DNA from: Frankia sp. AgB1.9
Lineage (GTDB): Bacteria; Actinomycetota; Actinomycetes; Frankiales; Frankiaceae
Length of the DNA stretch: 64,000 nucleotides
NCBI RefSeq assembly: GCF_016786355.1
Contig: NZ_JADWYX010000007.1
Span: 11,127 to 75,126, forward strand
Direction: 5' to 3'
A model generated the notes under the pieces. The model searched no databases, was not told the origin of the DNA, and saw only the letters and a program-made list of their open reading frames with translations. Positions 16,134 to 25,165 of the stretch are shown here, one piece after another (position 1 is the stretch's first letter; every line of letters begins with the position of its first letter). The position numbers and the translations under genes were made by a program.

Positions 16134-17561
16134 ATGAAGATGAAGACGCTCATCACCGGCGGCACAGTCGTAGGCCCGCTGGGCGCGACCCCGCAGGACG
16201 TGCTCGTCGACGGCGAGACGATCGCCGCCCTCTACGCCCCGGGTGCCGCGGCCGGCGTCACCGCCGACACCGTGATCGACGCGACCGGGAAGTACGTCGT
16301 CCCGGGCGGGGTGGACGTGCACACCCACATGAAGCTGCCGTTCGGCGGCACGTTCGCCTCGGACGACTTCGCCTCGGGCACGAAGGCGGCGGCCTGGGGC
16401 GGCACGACCACGATCATCGACTTCGCCGTGCAGCGCACCGGTGAGGTCGTCCAGGACGGGCTGGCCGCCTGGCACGCGCTGGCGGACGGCAACTGCGCGA
16501 TCGACTACGGCTTCCACATGATCATGGGCGGGGTCGACGACGACGCTCTCAAGGCCATGGACTATCTCGTGGCGCACGAGGGGGTCACCAGCTTCAAGCT
16601 GTTCATGGCCTACCCGGGCGTCTTCTACAGCGACGACGGCCAGATCCTGCGGGCGATGCAGAAGGCGACCGACAACGGCGCGCTGATCATGATGCACGCG
16701 GAGAACGGCATCGCGATCGACGTGCTCGCGGCCCAGGCGGTGGCCCGTGGCCAGACCGATCCGATCTACCACGGCCTCACCCGGCCGTCGGCGCTGGAGG
16801 GCGAGGCCACCCATCGGGCGACCGTGCTCGCTCAGGTCGCCGGGAACACCCCGCTGTACTTCGTCCACATGTCGGCGTCCGAAGCGCTGGCGCAGGTCTC
16901 GGCGGCGCGGTCGGCGGGGCGCAACGTGTTCGCCGAGACCTGCCCGCAGTACCTGTACCTGACGCTGGAGGACCAGCTCGGCGCGCCCGGCTTCGAGGGG
17001 GCGAAGTGGGTGGCGTCGCCGCCCCTGCGCCCGCGCGACGAGCCGAACCGGGACAGGACACATCGTGACGACCTGTGGCGCGGCCTGCGCACCGACGACC
17101 TCGCGGTCGTCTCCACCGACCACTGCCCGTTCTGCTTCAAAGACCAGAAGGAACTCGGTCTCGGCGACTTCACGAAGATCCCGAACGGAATGGGGACGGT
17201 GGAGCACCGGATGGACCTCGTCTACCAGGGCGTCGCCACCGGGAAGCTCTCGCTGGAGCGCTGGGTGGAGACCTGCTCGACGACGCCGGCCCGGATGTTC
17301 GGCCTCTACCCGAAGAAGGGCGTGATCCAGCCCGGCTCGGACGCGGACATCGTGCTCTACGACCCGCGGGCGACGACCACGATCAGCGCGGCCACCCATC
17401 ACATGAACATCGACTATTCGGCCTGGGAGGGCTTCGAGATTGCCGGGAAGGTCGAGACGGTGCTGTCCAGGGGCAGTGTCGTCGTCGCGGACGGCGCCTT
17501 CCACGGCCGCTCCGGCCACGGCCAGTTCCTGCGCCGCGGCCTCTCCCAGTACCTGCGATGA
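16134..17561 (+). CDS. hydA: Dihydropyrimidinase / D-hydantoinase
   Basis: 475 residues from ATG 16134 (a second ATG is two codons on). All binuclear-zinc ligands of the cyclic amidohydrolase family are visible: His63 and His65 (DVHTH), carboxylated Lys155 (FKLFMAY), His188 (MMHAEN), His245 (FVHMSA) and Asp329 (STDHCPF). The enzyme opens dihydrouracil or dihydrothymine to the N-carbamoyl-beta-amino acid, the substrate of the upstream beta-ureidopropionase. The 223-base gap before it is filled with GCGAAGCGAG-type low-complexity sequence and holds no gene. Length and motif order are normal for the family. Confidence 0.92.
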   Translation: MKMKTLITGGTVVGPLGATPQDVLVDGETIAALYAPGAAAGVTADTVIDATGKYVVPGGVDVHTHMKLPFGGTFASDDFASGTKAAAWGGTTTIIDFAVQRTGEVVQDGLAAWHALADGNCAIDYGFHMIMGGVDDDALKAMDYLVAHEGVTSFKLFMAYPGVFYSDDGQILRAMQKATDNGALIMMHAENGIAIDVLAAQAVARGQTDPIYHGLTRPSALEGEATHRATVLAQVAGNTPLYFVHMSASEALAQVSAARSAGRNVFAETCPQYLYLTLEDQLGAPGFEGAKWVASPPLRPRDEPNRDRTHRDDLWRGLRTDDLAVVSTDHCPFCFKDQKELGLGDFTKIPNGMGTVEHRMDLVYQGVATGKLSLERWVETCSTTPARMFGLYPKKGVIQPGSDADIVLYDPRATTTISAATHHMNIDYSAWEGFEIAGKVETVLSRGSVVVADGAFHGRSGHGQFLRRGLSQYLR

Positions 17562-17665
17562 CTGGATCGGCCGAAGGAGATACGTCACAGCCCATGCCAG
17601 CCAAGAAACCGGGCTCGTCGAACCCAGGCCACGGATATCAGGGCTTTGGGGGACGAACGTTGGGA

Positions 17666-17707
17666 GGGCGCGCAGCGCCCGACAGGTAGGGCGCTCAGCG
17701 CCCTACC
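17666..17707. terminator. Tandem hairpins after dihydropyrimidinase
   Basis: Two adjacent perfect stems are seen: GGGCGC-GCA-GCGCCC (17666-17680) and GTAGGGCGCT-C-AGCGCCCTAC (17686-17706). They lie in the 272-base gap before the dehydrogenase gene and could terminate or attenuate the upstream transcript. Confidence 0.55.
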
Positions 17708-17833
17708 CCACAACCCCTGCGCGAAGGCGGTCCACGGGATACGAAGGGAGCTAAGTAAACGCTCAGTTTGGTGGTGCGGGCGACGCCGGCCAGGATGGGC
17801 GTGTCAGGACGAACGGCACCGGGAGAGGTCACC

Positions 17834-19324
17834 ATGCGGGAAATCGGGCACTGGATCGATGGCAAGGCGGTGGCGGGCGGCTCCGGCCGGTTCGGGCCGG
17901 TGTGGAACCCGGCGACCGGTGAGCAGGCCGCTCAGGTCGCGCTGGCGAGCCTCGAGGAGATCAACGCGGCGGTCGCGAGCGCGAAGGCGGCGTTCACCGG
18001 CTGGCGCCGCACCGGCCTCGGCCGCCGGGCCGAGGTGATGTTCCGGTTCCGTGAGCTGCTGTACGCCAACCGGACCGAGCTCGCGAAGCTCATCACCGCA
18101 GAGCACGGCAAGACCGTCGACGACGCGCTCGGCGAGATCGCGCGCGGCCTGGAGAACGTCGAGTTCGCCTGTGGCGCGCCGAGCCTGCTGCGCGGCGGCT
18201 TCTCCGAGCAGGTGTCGACCGGTGTCGACGTCCACGAGATCCGCCAGCCGCTGGGCGTCGTCGCGGGCATCACCCCGTTCAACTTCCCGGCGATGGTCCC
18301 GCTGTGGATGCTGTCGAACGCGCTGGCCTGCGGCAACGCGTTCATCCTCAAGCCCTCCGAGCGCGACCCGTCGGCGTCGCTGCTGCTCGCCGAGCTGCTC
18401 GCGCAGGCCGGCGTGCCGGACGGCGTGTTCACCGTGCTCCAGGGCGACAAGCTCGCCGTCGACACGCTGCTCACCCACCCGGACGTCGAGGCGCTCAGCT
18501 TCGTCGGCTCGACCCCGATCGCCCGCTACGTCTACGAGACGGGCACCGCGGCCGGCAAGCGGGTGCAGGCCCTCGGCGGCGCGAAGAACCACATGATCGT
18601 GCTGCCGGACGCGGACATCGCGGCCGCGGCCGACGCCGCTGTCTCGGCTGGCTACGGCTCGGCCGGTGAGCGCTGCATGGCGGTCTCCGTCGTCGCCGCG
18701 GTCGGTGACTCCGCCGACCCGCTGGTCGAGGCGATCGCCGAGCGGGTCCGCAAGATCAAGGTCGGCCCGGGCCTCGACCCGGACAGCGAGATGGGCCCGG
18801 TCATCAGCCGCGAGGCCCGCGACCGGGTCGCCGGCTACCTGGAGACCGCCAAGACCGACGGCGCCACCCTCGTCATCGACGGCCGCGACGACCCGATCTC
18901 GTCGGGCCCCGGCTTCTTCCTCGCCCCCAGCCTGATCGACAACGTGTCGACCACCAGCACGGTCTACACCGACGAGATCTTCGGCCCGGTCCTCGCCGTG
19001 GTCCGCTGCGAGACCTACACCGAGGCGGTGAAGCTCGTCGAGGACAACCCGTACGGCAACGGCGTCGCGATCTACACCCGCGACGGCGGCGCCGCGCGCC
19101 GGTTCACCTTCGACGTCCAGGCCGGCATGGTCGGCGTCAACGTGCCGATCCCGGTGCCGGTCTCCTACTACAGCTTCGGCGGCTGGAAGGCCTCCCTGTT
19201 CGGCGACCTGCACATGTACGGCCCGGACGGCATCCGCTTCTACACCAAGACCAAGGTAGTCACCACCCGCTGGCCCGACCCGGCAACGAGCTCGGTAGAG
19301 CTGGGCTTCCCCCGCACCAGGTAG
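17834..19324 (+). CDS. mmsA: CoA-acylating (methyl)malonate-semialdehyde dehydrogenase
   Basis: 496 residues; ATG 17834 has GAGAGG six bases upstream, which decides this start over longer in-frame options. Aldehyde dehydrogenase hallmarks are present: ITPFNFPAMVP, the FVGSTPIARY NAD site, GGAKNH and catalytic Cys281 in GSAGERCM. The combination NHMIVLPDAD and PIPVPVSYYSFGGWKAS is specific to the methylmalonate-semialdehyde dehydrogenase branch, which makes CoA thioesters rather than free acids. In this pathway it would convert malonate semialdehyde (from beta-alanine) to acetyl-CoA, or methylmalonate semialdehyde (from thymine) to propionyl-CoA. It may also serve valine or inositol breakdown. 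Confidence 0.92.
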   Translation: MREIGHWIDGKAVAGGSGRFGPVWNPATGEQAAQVALASLEEINAAVASAKAAFTGWRRTGLGRRAEVMFRFRELLYANRTELAKLITAEHGKTVDDALGEIARGLENVEFACGAPSLLRGGFSEQVSTGVDVHEIRQPLGVVAGITPFNFPAMVPLWMLSNALACGNAFILKPSERDPSASLLLAELLAQAGVPDGVFTVLQGDKLAVDTLLTHPDVEALSFVGSTPIARYVYETGTAAGKRVQALGGAKNHMIVLPDADIAAAADAAVSAGYGSAGERCMAVSVVAAVGDSADPLVEAIAERVRKIKVGPGLDPDSEMGPVISREARDRVAGYLETAKTDGATLVIDGRDDPISSGPGFFLAPSLIDNVSTTSTVYTDEIFGPVLAVVRCETYTEAVKLVEDNPYGNGVAIYTRDGGAARRFTFDVQAGMVGVNVPIPVPVSYYSFGGWKASLFGDLHMYGPDGIRFYTKTKVVTTRWPDPATSSVELGFPRTR

Positions 19325-19338
19325 GAGGTTGTTTCTTG

Positions 19339-19489
19339 GTTCGCGGCGTCCGGGCGCGAGCCTCCGGCCCCAACCTTGCTTCGCTGCGGTTGGGACCTCC
19401 GGCTCGCGTCCTCCGCCGCGAACGGGCTTCGCTCCGTTCGGTGGGCCAGTCAGGCACTTCGCTTCGCTCGTGCCTGCTGGCCCACCGAA
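19339..19489. repeat. Two tandem long palindromes
   Basis: Hairpin 1 spans 19339-19423, with arms beginning GTTCGCGGCG and pairing over about 35 bases with a few mismatches around a TTGCTTCGCTGC loop. Hairpin 2 spans 19437-19489, with arms TTCGGTGGGCCAG and CTGGCCCACCGAA plus an 8-bp extension and one bulge, around a TTCGCTTCGCT loop. They fill the gap after the dehydrogenase gene and may be terminators or mobile palindromic repeats. Confidence 0.75.
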
Positions 19490-19586
19490 CTACGCGAAGC
19501 CTTGGGGTACAGCTCGATCGGTAGGGCGGTCAGACCAGGGCTATAGGCCACACCACACAAAACGGGACGGACCGGGAGGCGGGAAC

Positions 19587-20642
19587 GTGGACATCGGGGT
19601 TGTTTTGCAGACGAATCCGCCGGCCTCTCGGGTGGTGGAGCTGGCTCGGCAGGCGGAGACGCTTGGGTTCTCGCATGTGTGGACGTTCGACTCCCATCTG
19701 CTGTGGGAGGAGCCGTTCGTCATCTACAGCCAGATCCTGGCCGCTACCCGCAAGGTGCTGGTCGGTCCGATGGTCACCAACCCGGCGACCCGGGACTGGA
19801 CGGTCACCGCCTCGCTGTTCGCCACGCTCAACGAGATGTACGGCAACCGGACCATCTGCGGCATCGGCCGCGGTGACTCCGCGGTCCGGGTCCTCAACGG
19901 CAAGCCGACCACGCTGGCGACCCTGCGGGACTGCGTCGGGGTCGTCCGCGAGCTGGCCAACGGGCGCGAGGCCGAGGTCAACGGCACGAAGCTGCGCTTC
20001 CCCTGGGGCCTGGACTCCCGGCTGGACATCTGGATCGCCGGCTACGGCCCGAAGGCGCTGGCGCTGAGCGGCGAGATCGGCGACGGCTTCATCCTGCAGC
20101 TCGCCGACCCGGACATCACCGCGTGGACGATCGACGCCGTGCGTACCGCGGCGGCCGCCGCCGGCCGCGACCCGGCCACGGTGAAGATCTGCGTCGCGGC
20201 GCCCGCCTACGTCGGGCCGGGCGACGAGGCCTCGCTGGCCCACCAGCGTGACCAGTGCCGCTGGTTCGGCGGCATGGTCGGCAACCACGTGGCCGACCTG
20301 GTCGGCCGCTACGGCGCGGGCGGCTCGGCCATCCCCGCGGCGCTGACGTCCTACATCGAGGGCCGGACCGGCTACGACTACAACGAGCACGGCCGCGCCG
20401 GGAACACCCACACCGCGTTCGTCCCGGACGAGATCGTCGACCGGTTCTGCCTGCTCGGACCGGCCGAGGCGCACGTCCGGCGGCTGACCGAGCTGGCCGC
20501 GCTCGGCGTCGACCAGTTCGCCGTCTACCTGCAGCACGACGCCAAGCTGGCGACCCTGGAGGCGTACGGCGAGCAGGTGATCCCCGCGATCGCGGAGCAC
20601 ATCCGGGCGAAGGCCCCCGCGGCCGACACCGAGGCGCGATGA
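19587..20642 (+). CDS. LLM-class (luciferase-like, probably F420-dependent) oxidoreductase
   Basis: 351 residues from GTG 19587, preceded by GGGAGG. The TIM-barrel of the luciferase-like monooxygenase family shows in VDIGVVLQTNPPASRVVELARQAE (only its first part is family-typical), GFSHVWTFDSH, LVGPMVTNPATRD, GIGRGDS and WIAGYGPKAL. The closest look is to mer/F420-dependent reductases rather than FMN monooxygenases. It is translationally coupled to an ABC importer (ATGA overlap) inside the pyrimidine-degradation locus, from which a dihydropyrimidine dehydrogenase is missing. A role in reducing or oxidising the transported pyrimidine is inferred. RutA, the pyrimidine ring-opening enzyme, belongs to the same superfamily, but the downstream genes here fit the reductive route. 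Confidence 0.8.
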   Translation: MDIGVVLQTNPPASRVVELARQAETLGFSHVWTFDSHLLWEEPFVIYSQILAATRKVLVGPMVTNPATRDWTVTASLFATLNEMYGNRTICGIGRGDSAVRVLNGKPTTLATLRDCVGVVRELANGREAEVNGTKLRFPWGLDSRLDIWIAGYGPKALALSGEIGDGFILQLADPDITAWTIDAVRTAAAAAGRDPATVKICVAAPAYVGPGDEASLAHQRDQCRWFGGMVGNHVADLVGRYGAGGSAIPAALTSYIEGRTGYDYNEHGRAGNTHTAFVPDEIVDRFCLLGPAEAHVRRLTELAALGVDQFAVYLQHDAKLATLEAYGEQVIPAIAEHIRAKAPAADTEAR

Positions 20643-21667
20643 CCATCACGGCCTCGATCGACGAGTCGGCCGCCACGGCCGCGCTCGGCGGCAGGGACGC
20701 CGCCCCGCCAGGTCCGGCCGTCGGCGGCTGGGGCGAGCGCCTACGCCGTGCCGCGCTCGCGGTCGTCGCGGTGGTGCTGGTCTGCGCGGTCTGGGAGCTG
20801 TACAAGCTGGTCGGCTCGCCGCACGGCGGCCGGCTCCTCGGCGTGCCGGTGCTGCCGCGCAACGACGACGTCTCCATGCCGCATGTCTGGTCGGTGCTCG
20901 CCCAGCTCGGCCACCAGGAGGTCGCGGCCGACGGCAGCCAGACCGTCGGGCTGGCCGTGCTCAAGGGCATCTGGTACACGCTGCGGGTCGCCGTGGTGGG
21001 CCTGCTGGCCGGCGTCGTCGTCGGGGTGCTGCTCGCGGTCCTGATGGCCCGCCTGCGGATCGTCGAACGCGGGCTGCTGCCGTACATCATCGCCAGCCAG
21101 ACCGTGCCGCTGATCGCGCTGGCTCCGCTGGTTGCCGGGTGGAGCGGCCAGCTGCACCTCGGCGCGCTGCGCTGGCAGGACTGGATGACGGTCTCCCTGA
21201 TCGCCGCGTACCTGGCGTTCTTCCCGGTGGCGATCGGGATGCTGCGCGGCCTGCAGTCGCCGGCGGCGAGCTCGGTCGAGCTGATGCGCAGCTACGCCGC
21301 GTCCTGGTGGCAGACGCTGCTGCGGCTACGGCTGCCGGCGTCGGTCCCGTTCCTGCTGCCGGCGCTGCGGCTGGCCGCCGCCTCGGCCGTCATCGGGGCC
21401 ATCGTCGCCGAGATCTCCACCGGTACCTCCGGCGGTGTCGGACGCCTGATCATCGCCTACTCCCAGTCCGCGACCAGCGACTCGACCAAGCTCTACGACG
21501 CCGTCCTCGGCGCGGCCGTCACCGGCCTGCTCGTCGCCGGGCTGGTCTCGCTGGTCGAGCTGGCGCTGACCTGGCGGTCGGGCCAGCCACGGCCGGGTAC
21601 CGGACGGGCCGGCGCCGGACCGCCGGCGGCTGGACCTGCCCCGAAGACCCAGAAGGTGACGACATGA
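20639..21667 (+). CDS. ABC transporter permease (NMT1/SsuC-type), first of pair
   Basis: 342 residues; ATG overlaps the LLM stop. After a cytosolic Ala-rich start there are about six membrane helices. The permease signature that docks to the ATPase is near the middle to end (ELMRSYAASWWQTLLRLRLPASVPFLLPAL), the EAA-loop form found in nitrate/sulfonate/pyrimidine-precursor importers. Between helices 1 and 2 is an extracytoplasmic loop of about 40 residues. It forms, with the next three genes, an importer that has two different permeases and one ATPase. The substrate is probably a pyrimidine or related nitrogen heterocycle, judged from context. Confidence 0.85.
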   Translation: MTITASIDESAATAALGGRDAAPPGPAVGGWGERLRRAALAVVAVVLVCAVWELYKLVGSPHGGRLLGVPVLPRNDDVSMPHVWSVLAQLGHQEVAADGSQTVGLAVLKGIWYTLRVAVVGLLAGVVVGVLLAVLMARLRIVERGLLPYIIASQTVPLIALAPLVAGWSGQLHLGALRWQDWMTVSLIAAYLAFFPVAIGMLRGLQSPAASSVELMRSYAASWWQTLLRLRLPASVPFLLPALRLAAASAVIGAIVAEISTGTSGGVGRLIIAYSQSATSDSTKLYDAVLGAAVTGLLVAGLVSLVELALTWRSGQPRPGTGRAGAGPPAAGPAPKTQKVTT

Positions 21668-22647
21668 CCGCGCGACCCGCTGGCGGACCTCCCGGATCGT
21701 CCGCGGTCGAGGCCAGCCCCGGCGTTCCCGCGGCGCAAGCGCCTGCGCCCCGCGAAGAGGACCGCCCGGCCGGCGACGCGAATCCGGCCGTGACGGTGCC
21801 GGCCGTCGCGGTGCAGGGGGTCGACAAGGTCTTCCCGGTGGCCGGCGGTGGGGCCACCGTCGCCCTCGCCGGCATCGAGCTGACGGTCGCGCCCGGCGAG
21901 TTCGTCTCGCTGATCGGCCCGTCCGGCTGCGGCAAGTCGACGCTGCTGCGCCTGGTCGGTGATCTCGTCGAGCCGACGCGGGGCGAGGTGCGGGTCTTCG
22001 GTGAGCCGGCCCGCGCCGCCCGGGCCGCGCAGCGCTACGGCATCGCGTTCCAGCAGGCCGGGCTGCTGGAGTGGCGCACGGTCGCCGGCAACGTCGAGCT
22101 GCCGTTGCAGGTGCACGGCGTGAGCAGGAAGGAGCGCCGGGCCAGGGCCCGCGAGCTGCTCGACCTGGTCGGCCTCGGTGACTTCGCCGGGCACTGGCCG
22201 GCCCAGCTGTCCGGCGGCATGCAGCAGCGGGTGGCGATCGCCCGCGCGCTGGCCGAACGCCCGCCGCTGCTGCTGCTCGACGAGCCGTTCGGCGCCTTGG
22301 ACGAGATGACCCGGGAGCGGATGCAGAGCGAGCTGGCCCGGATCCGCTGGGAAACCGGGACCACGGTCATCCTGGTCACGCACTCCATTCCGGAGGCTGT
22401 GTTCCTCTCCGACCGGGTAGCGGTGATGTCGCCGCGCCCCGGCCGGATCACGGACATCATCGACGTGGACCTGCCCGGCCGGCTCGGCCCGGCCCAGGCC
22501 GGCGAAGGCGCACCGGCTGGCCCGGCGGCGCCGGGGGAGACCGGCGGCCCGACCGCCGACGACGGCGATGACGTGCGCGAGCAGGCCGCGTTCTTCGCCG
22601 CCGTGACCGCCGTGCGCGAGGCACTGCGGGCCGGAGGCGCGGCGTGA
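21664..22647 (+). CDS. ABC transporter ATP-binding protein
   Basis: 327 residues; start overlaps the upstream stop (ATGA). Walker A (GPSGCGKST), Q-loop (QQAGLLEWR), ABC signature (LSGGMQQR), Walker B ([13 protein letters not shown]) and H-switch (VTHSIPEA) are all present. The GRITDIIDVDLP tail after Walker B is typical of the SsuB/TauB/NrtD subfamily. About 45 extra residues rich in Pro/Ala precede the domain, and the C-terminus carries an acidic, Gly-rich stretch. It energises import by the two flanking permeases. Confidence 0.9.
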   Translation: MTARPAGGPPGSSAVEASPGVPAAQAPAPREEDRPAGDANPAVTVPAVAVQGVDKVFPVAGGGATVALAGIELTVAPGEFVSLIGPSGCGKSTLLRLVGDLVEPTRGEVRVFGEPARAARAAQRYGIAFQQAGLLEWRTVAGNVELPLQVHGVSRKERRARARELLDLVGLGDFAGHWPAQLSGGMQQRVAIARALAERPPLLLLDEPFGALDEMTRERMQSELARIRWETGTTVILVTHSIPEAVFLSDRVAVMSPRPGRITDIIDVDLPGRLGPAQAGEGAPAGPAAPGETGGPTADDGDDVREQAAFFAAVTAVREALRAGGAA

Positions 22648-23492
22648 ACCCGACCCCGGACGCCGCGGCCCCGGCGGCCGGGCGTGACCGCGACGCCACC
22701 CGTCTCGGCAGGTGGACCCGGGCCCGTCTTGCCGTCGTCCTGCCGCCGGTGGTGGTCGGCGTCGTCGGCCTCGCGGTCTGGGAGGGCTACGTCCGGGCGT
22801 ACCACATCCAGCCGTACCTGCTGCCCGCGCCGTCGGAGATCTGGACGCAGTTCCGGCACAGCTTCCGGGTCATCGTCCAGACGTCGCGGGCGACCGGGGC
22901 GAACGCGGTCGTCGGCCTCCTCGTCGGCCTCGTCGTCGGCCTGCTCGCGGCGGTCGTCGCCGCCAGGTCGAAGATCGTCGACGGGCTGCTCGGGCCGCTG
23001 GCGGCGGCGATGAACGCTGTCCCGATCATCGCGCTGGCCCCGCTGTTCAACACGATGTTCTCGACGACGTCCACGGTGCCGCGAAGGCTGGTGGTCGCGA
23101 TCGTCGTCTTCTTCCCGGTGTTCGTGAACACCGTGCGGGGGCTGCGGCAGGTGCCGGACGTGCAGCGGGAGCTGATGCGCTCGCTGGCGGTCGGGCCGTG
23201 GCGGTTCGCCCGGACGGTCCAGCTGCCGGGGGCCGTTCCGTACATCTTCACCGGCTTCCGGCTGGCGTCGTCGCTCGCGGTGATCGCGGCGGTGGTGTCC
23301 GAATACTTCGGTGGGCGGCAGAACGGGCTCGGCTCACGGATCACCTCGGCAGCGTCGAACACCGCGTATCCCCGGGCCTGGGCCTTCGTGGCCGCCGCCT
23401 GTGTGCTCGGGCTCGTCGTCTACCTCGTCGCCGGGCTGCTGGAGTGGCTCGCCACCCCCTGGCGGCGGGGCGGGCGCTCACTGCCCCTCTGA
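22644..23492 (+). CDS. ABC transporter permease, second of pair
   Basis: 282 residues from GTG 22644 overlapping the ATPase stop. About six membrane helices; coupling loop LMRSLAVGPWRFARTVQLPGAVPYIFTGFR is the SsuC/ThiX type. It differs substantially from the first permease (shorter periplasmic loop, NGLGSRI motif), so the channel is likely a heterodimer. A short direct repeat of CCACTGACCC lies just beyond the stop (about 23498-23528). Confidence 0.87.
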   Translation: MNPTPDAAAPAAGRDRDATRLGRWTRARLAVVLPPVVVGVVGLAVWEGYVRAYHIQPYLLPAPSEIWTQFRHSFRVIVQTSRATGANAVVGLLVGLVVGLLAAVVAARSKIVDGLLGPLAAAMNAVPIIALAPLFNTMFSTTSTVPRRLVVAIVVFFPVFVNTVRGLRQVPDVQRELMRSLAVGPWRFARTVQLPGAVPYIFTGFRLASSLAVIAAVVSEYFGGRQNGLGSRITSAASNTAYPRAWAFVAAACVLGLVVYLVAGLLEWLATPWRRGGRSLPL

Positions 23493-23745
23493 CACCCACT
23501 GACCCTCTGACCCCACTGACCCCCTGACAACCAACTGCATAGGCGGCACACAAGCGGCGAACCGGGCCGCCGGGCGGGCGGTGTGGCCCGTGGACATCCG
23601 GTTCGTCGGCGGGCGGCGCGGCCCGTTTGGATCTTCTTCGCGAGGTACGGGCGGCGTGGCCCGCGGTGTCGGCTGGAGAGCCGCGTCGGGCCTGAAGCGT
23701 CGTCACTGGCGCGCCCGGCGCGGCCAGGGAGTACCGGAGGGGTAC

Positions 23746-24888
23746 ATGAAACGACGGTTGGCCGGGGGGCTCGCCGCGGGACTCGCCGTGGCGCTCGCGC
23801 TCGCGGCGTGTGGATCGAGTTCCGGCGGCGGCAGCACGGGAGGCACGTCCGCGGGACTGACGCCGGTGAAGCTGCAGCTGCAGTGGTTCACCCAGGCACA
23901 GTTCGCCGGCTACATCGCGGCGGAGAAGAAGGGCTACTACAAGGACGCCGGCCTCGATGTGAAGATCCTCGAGGGTGGCACCGACATCGTCCCGCAGACC
24001 GTGCTGGCACAGGGCAAGGCGGACTACGCGATCGCCTGGGTGCCCAAGGCGCTGGCGTCCCGGGAGCAGGGCGCGCAGATCACCGACGTCGCGCAGATCT
24101 TCCAGCGGTCCGGCACTCTGCAGGTCAGCTTCAAGGACAAGAACATCACCGGCCCGGCCGACCTGAAGGGCAAGAAGGTCGGCGACTGGGGCTTCGGCAA
24201 CGAGTACGAGCTGTTCGCCGGCATGACCAAGGCCAACCTTGATCCGTCCAAGGACATCACGCTGGTCCAGCAGCAGTTCGACATGAAGGGCCTGCTCTCG
24301 GGTGACGTCGACGCCGCCCAGGCGATGAGCTACAACGAGTACGCCCAGGTGCTGGAGGCGACGAACCCGGCGACGGGCAAGCTCTTCCAGCCGAGCGACT
24401 TCAACGTCATCAACTGGAACGACGTCGGCACCGCGATGCTGCAGGACGCCATCTGGGCCAACACGTCCAAGCTGCAGAGCGACAAGAAGTACCAGGACAC
24501 GACGACGAAGTTCGTCGAGGCCTCGATCAAGGGCTGGATCTACTGCCGGGACAACCCAGCCGACTGCCGTGACCTGGTCGTCGCCGCCGGCTCGAAGCTC
24601 GGCGCCAGCCACCAGCTCTGGCAGACGAACGAGATCAACAAGCTGATCTGGCCGTCGCCGAACGGCGTCGGCCTGGTGGACAAGTCGGCCTGGGACCAGA
24701 CCGTCTCGGTCGCCAAGGGCACCAAGAACGCCGACGGGCAGACCGTCCTCACCAAGGACCCTGAAGGTCTCGCCTACACGAACGACTACGTCAACAAGGC
24801 GCTGGCCGACCTGAAGGCCAGTGGCGTCGACGTCGTCGGCAGCGGCTTCAAGCCCCAGACCGTCACTCTCGCGGCGAACGGAGCCTGA
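23746..24888 (+). CDS. ABC transporter substrate-binding lipoprotein (NMT1/THI5-like)
   Basis: 380 residues; ATG 23746 with CGGAGGGG upstream. A lipoprotein signal ends in ALAACGSS with Cys22 as the lipidation site, then a Gly/Ser linker. The mature domain starts KLQLQWFTQAQFAGYIAAE with KKGYYKDAGLDVKI, the NMT1/THI5 fold that binds thiamine-pyrimidine precursors, riboflavin or similar heterocycles. A 253-base gap separates it from the permease gene, but order and orientation place it in the same importer. Given the catabolic neighbours, uracil/thymine derivatives or hydantoins are plausible ligands; this is inference. Confidence 0.88.
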   Translation: MKRRLAGGLAAGLAVALALAACGSSSGGGSTGGTSAGLTPVKLQLQWFTQAQFAGYIAAEKKGYYKDAGLDVKILEGGTDIVPQTVLAQGKADYAIAWVPKALASREQGAQITDVAQIFQRSGTLQVSFKDKNITGPADLKGKKVGDWGFGNEYELFAGMTKANLDPSKDITLVQQQFDMKGLLSGDVDAAQAMSYNEYAQVLEATNPATGKLFQPSDFNVINWNDVGTAMLQDAIWANTSKLQSDKKYQDTTTKFVEASIKGWIYCRDNPADCRDLVVAAGSKLGASHQLWQTNEINKLIWPSPNGVGLVDKSAWDQTVSVAKGTKNADGQTVLTKDPEGLAYTNDYVNKALADLKASGVDVVGSGFKPQTVTLAANGA

Positions 24889-24893
24889 ACCGC

Positions 24894-24938
24894 GCCGGCC
24901 CGCTCTCGACCGGTTCCCGCCGGCCGGAGCGGGCCGGC
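24894..24938 (+). terminator. Hairpin after substrate-binding protein gene
   Basis: A perfect 12-bp stem (GCCGGCCCGCTC / GAGCGGGCCGGC) begins six bases after the stop codon, with a 21-base loop. It is well placed as the terminator of the transporter genes. Confidence 0.65.
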
Positions 24939-25165
24939 ACCACGATCACCCGGCTTGCCCGGCGGCGCGCACCCCACCCGCGCCCGCCGGGCGAGCCGGT
25001 CCGGTGTGTCGGGCATCCTGGCGCCGTGGGCTGTCCGCGGCCTCAACCTCGGGTTTCCTTAGGGGCGAGAATTTCCATCGGCCGGCGAACGGCGCACGGG
25101 TACGCTCTCGGACCCTCGATCAGGCCCTCGATGACAGGCCGTGGGCGGCAAGGAGGCAGCGGGTC

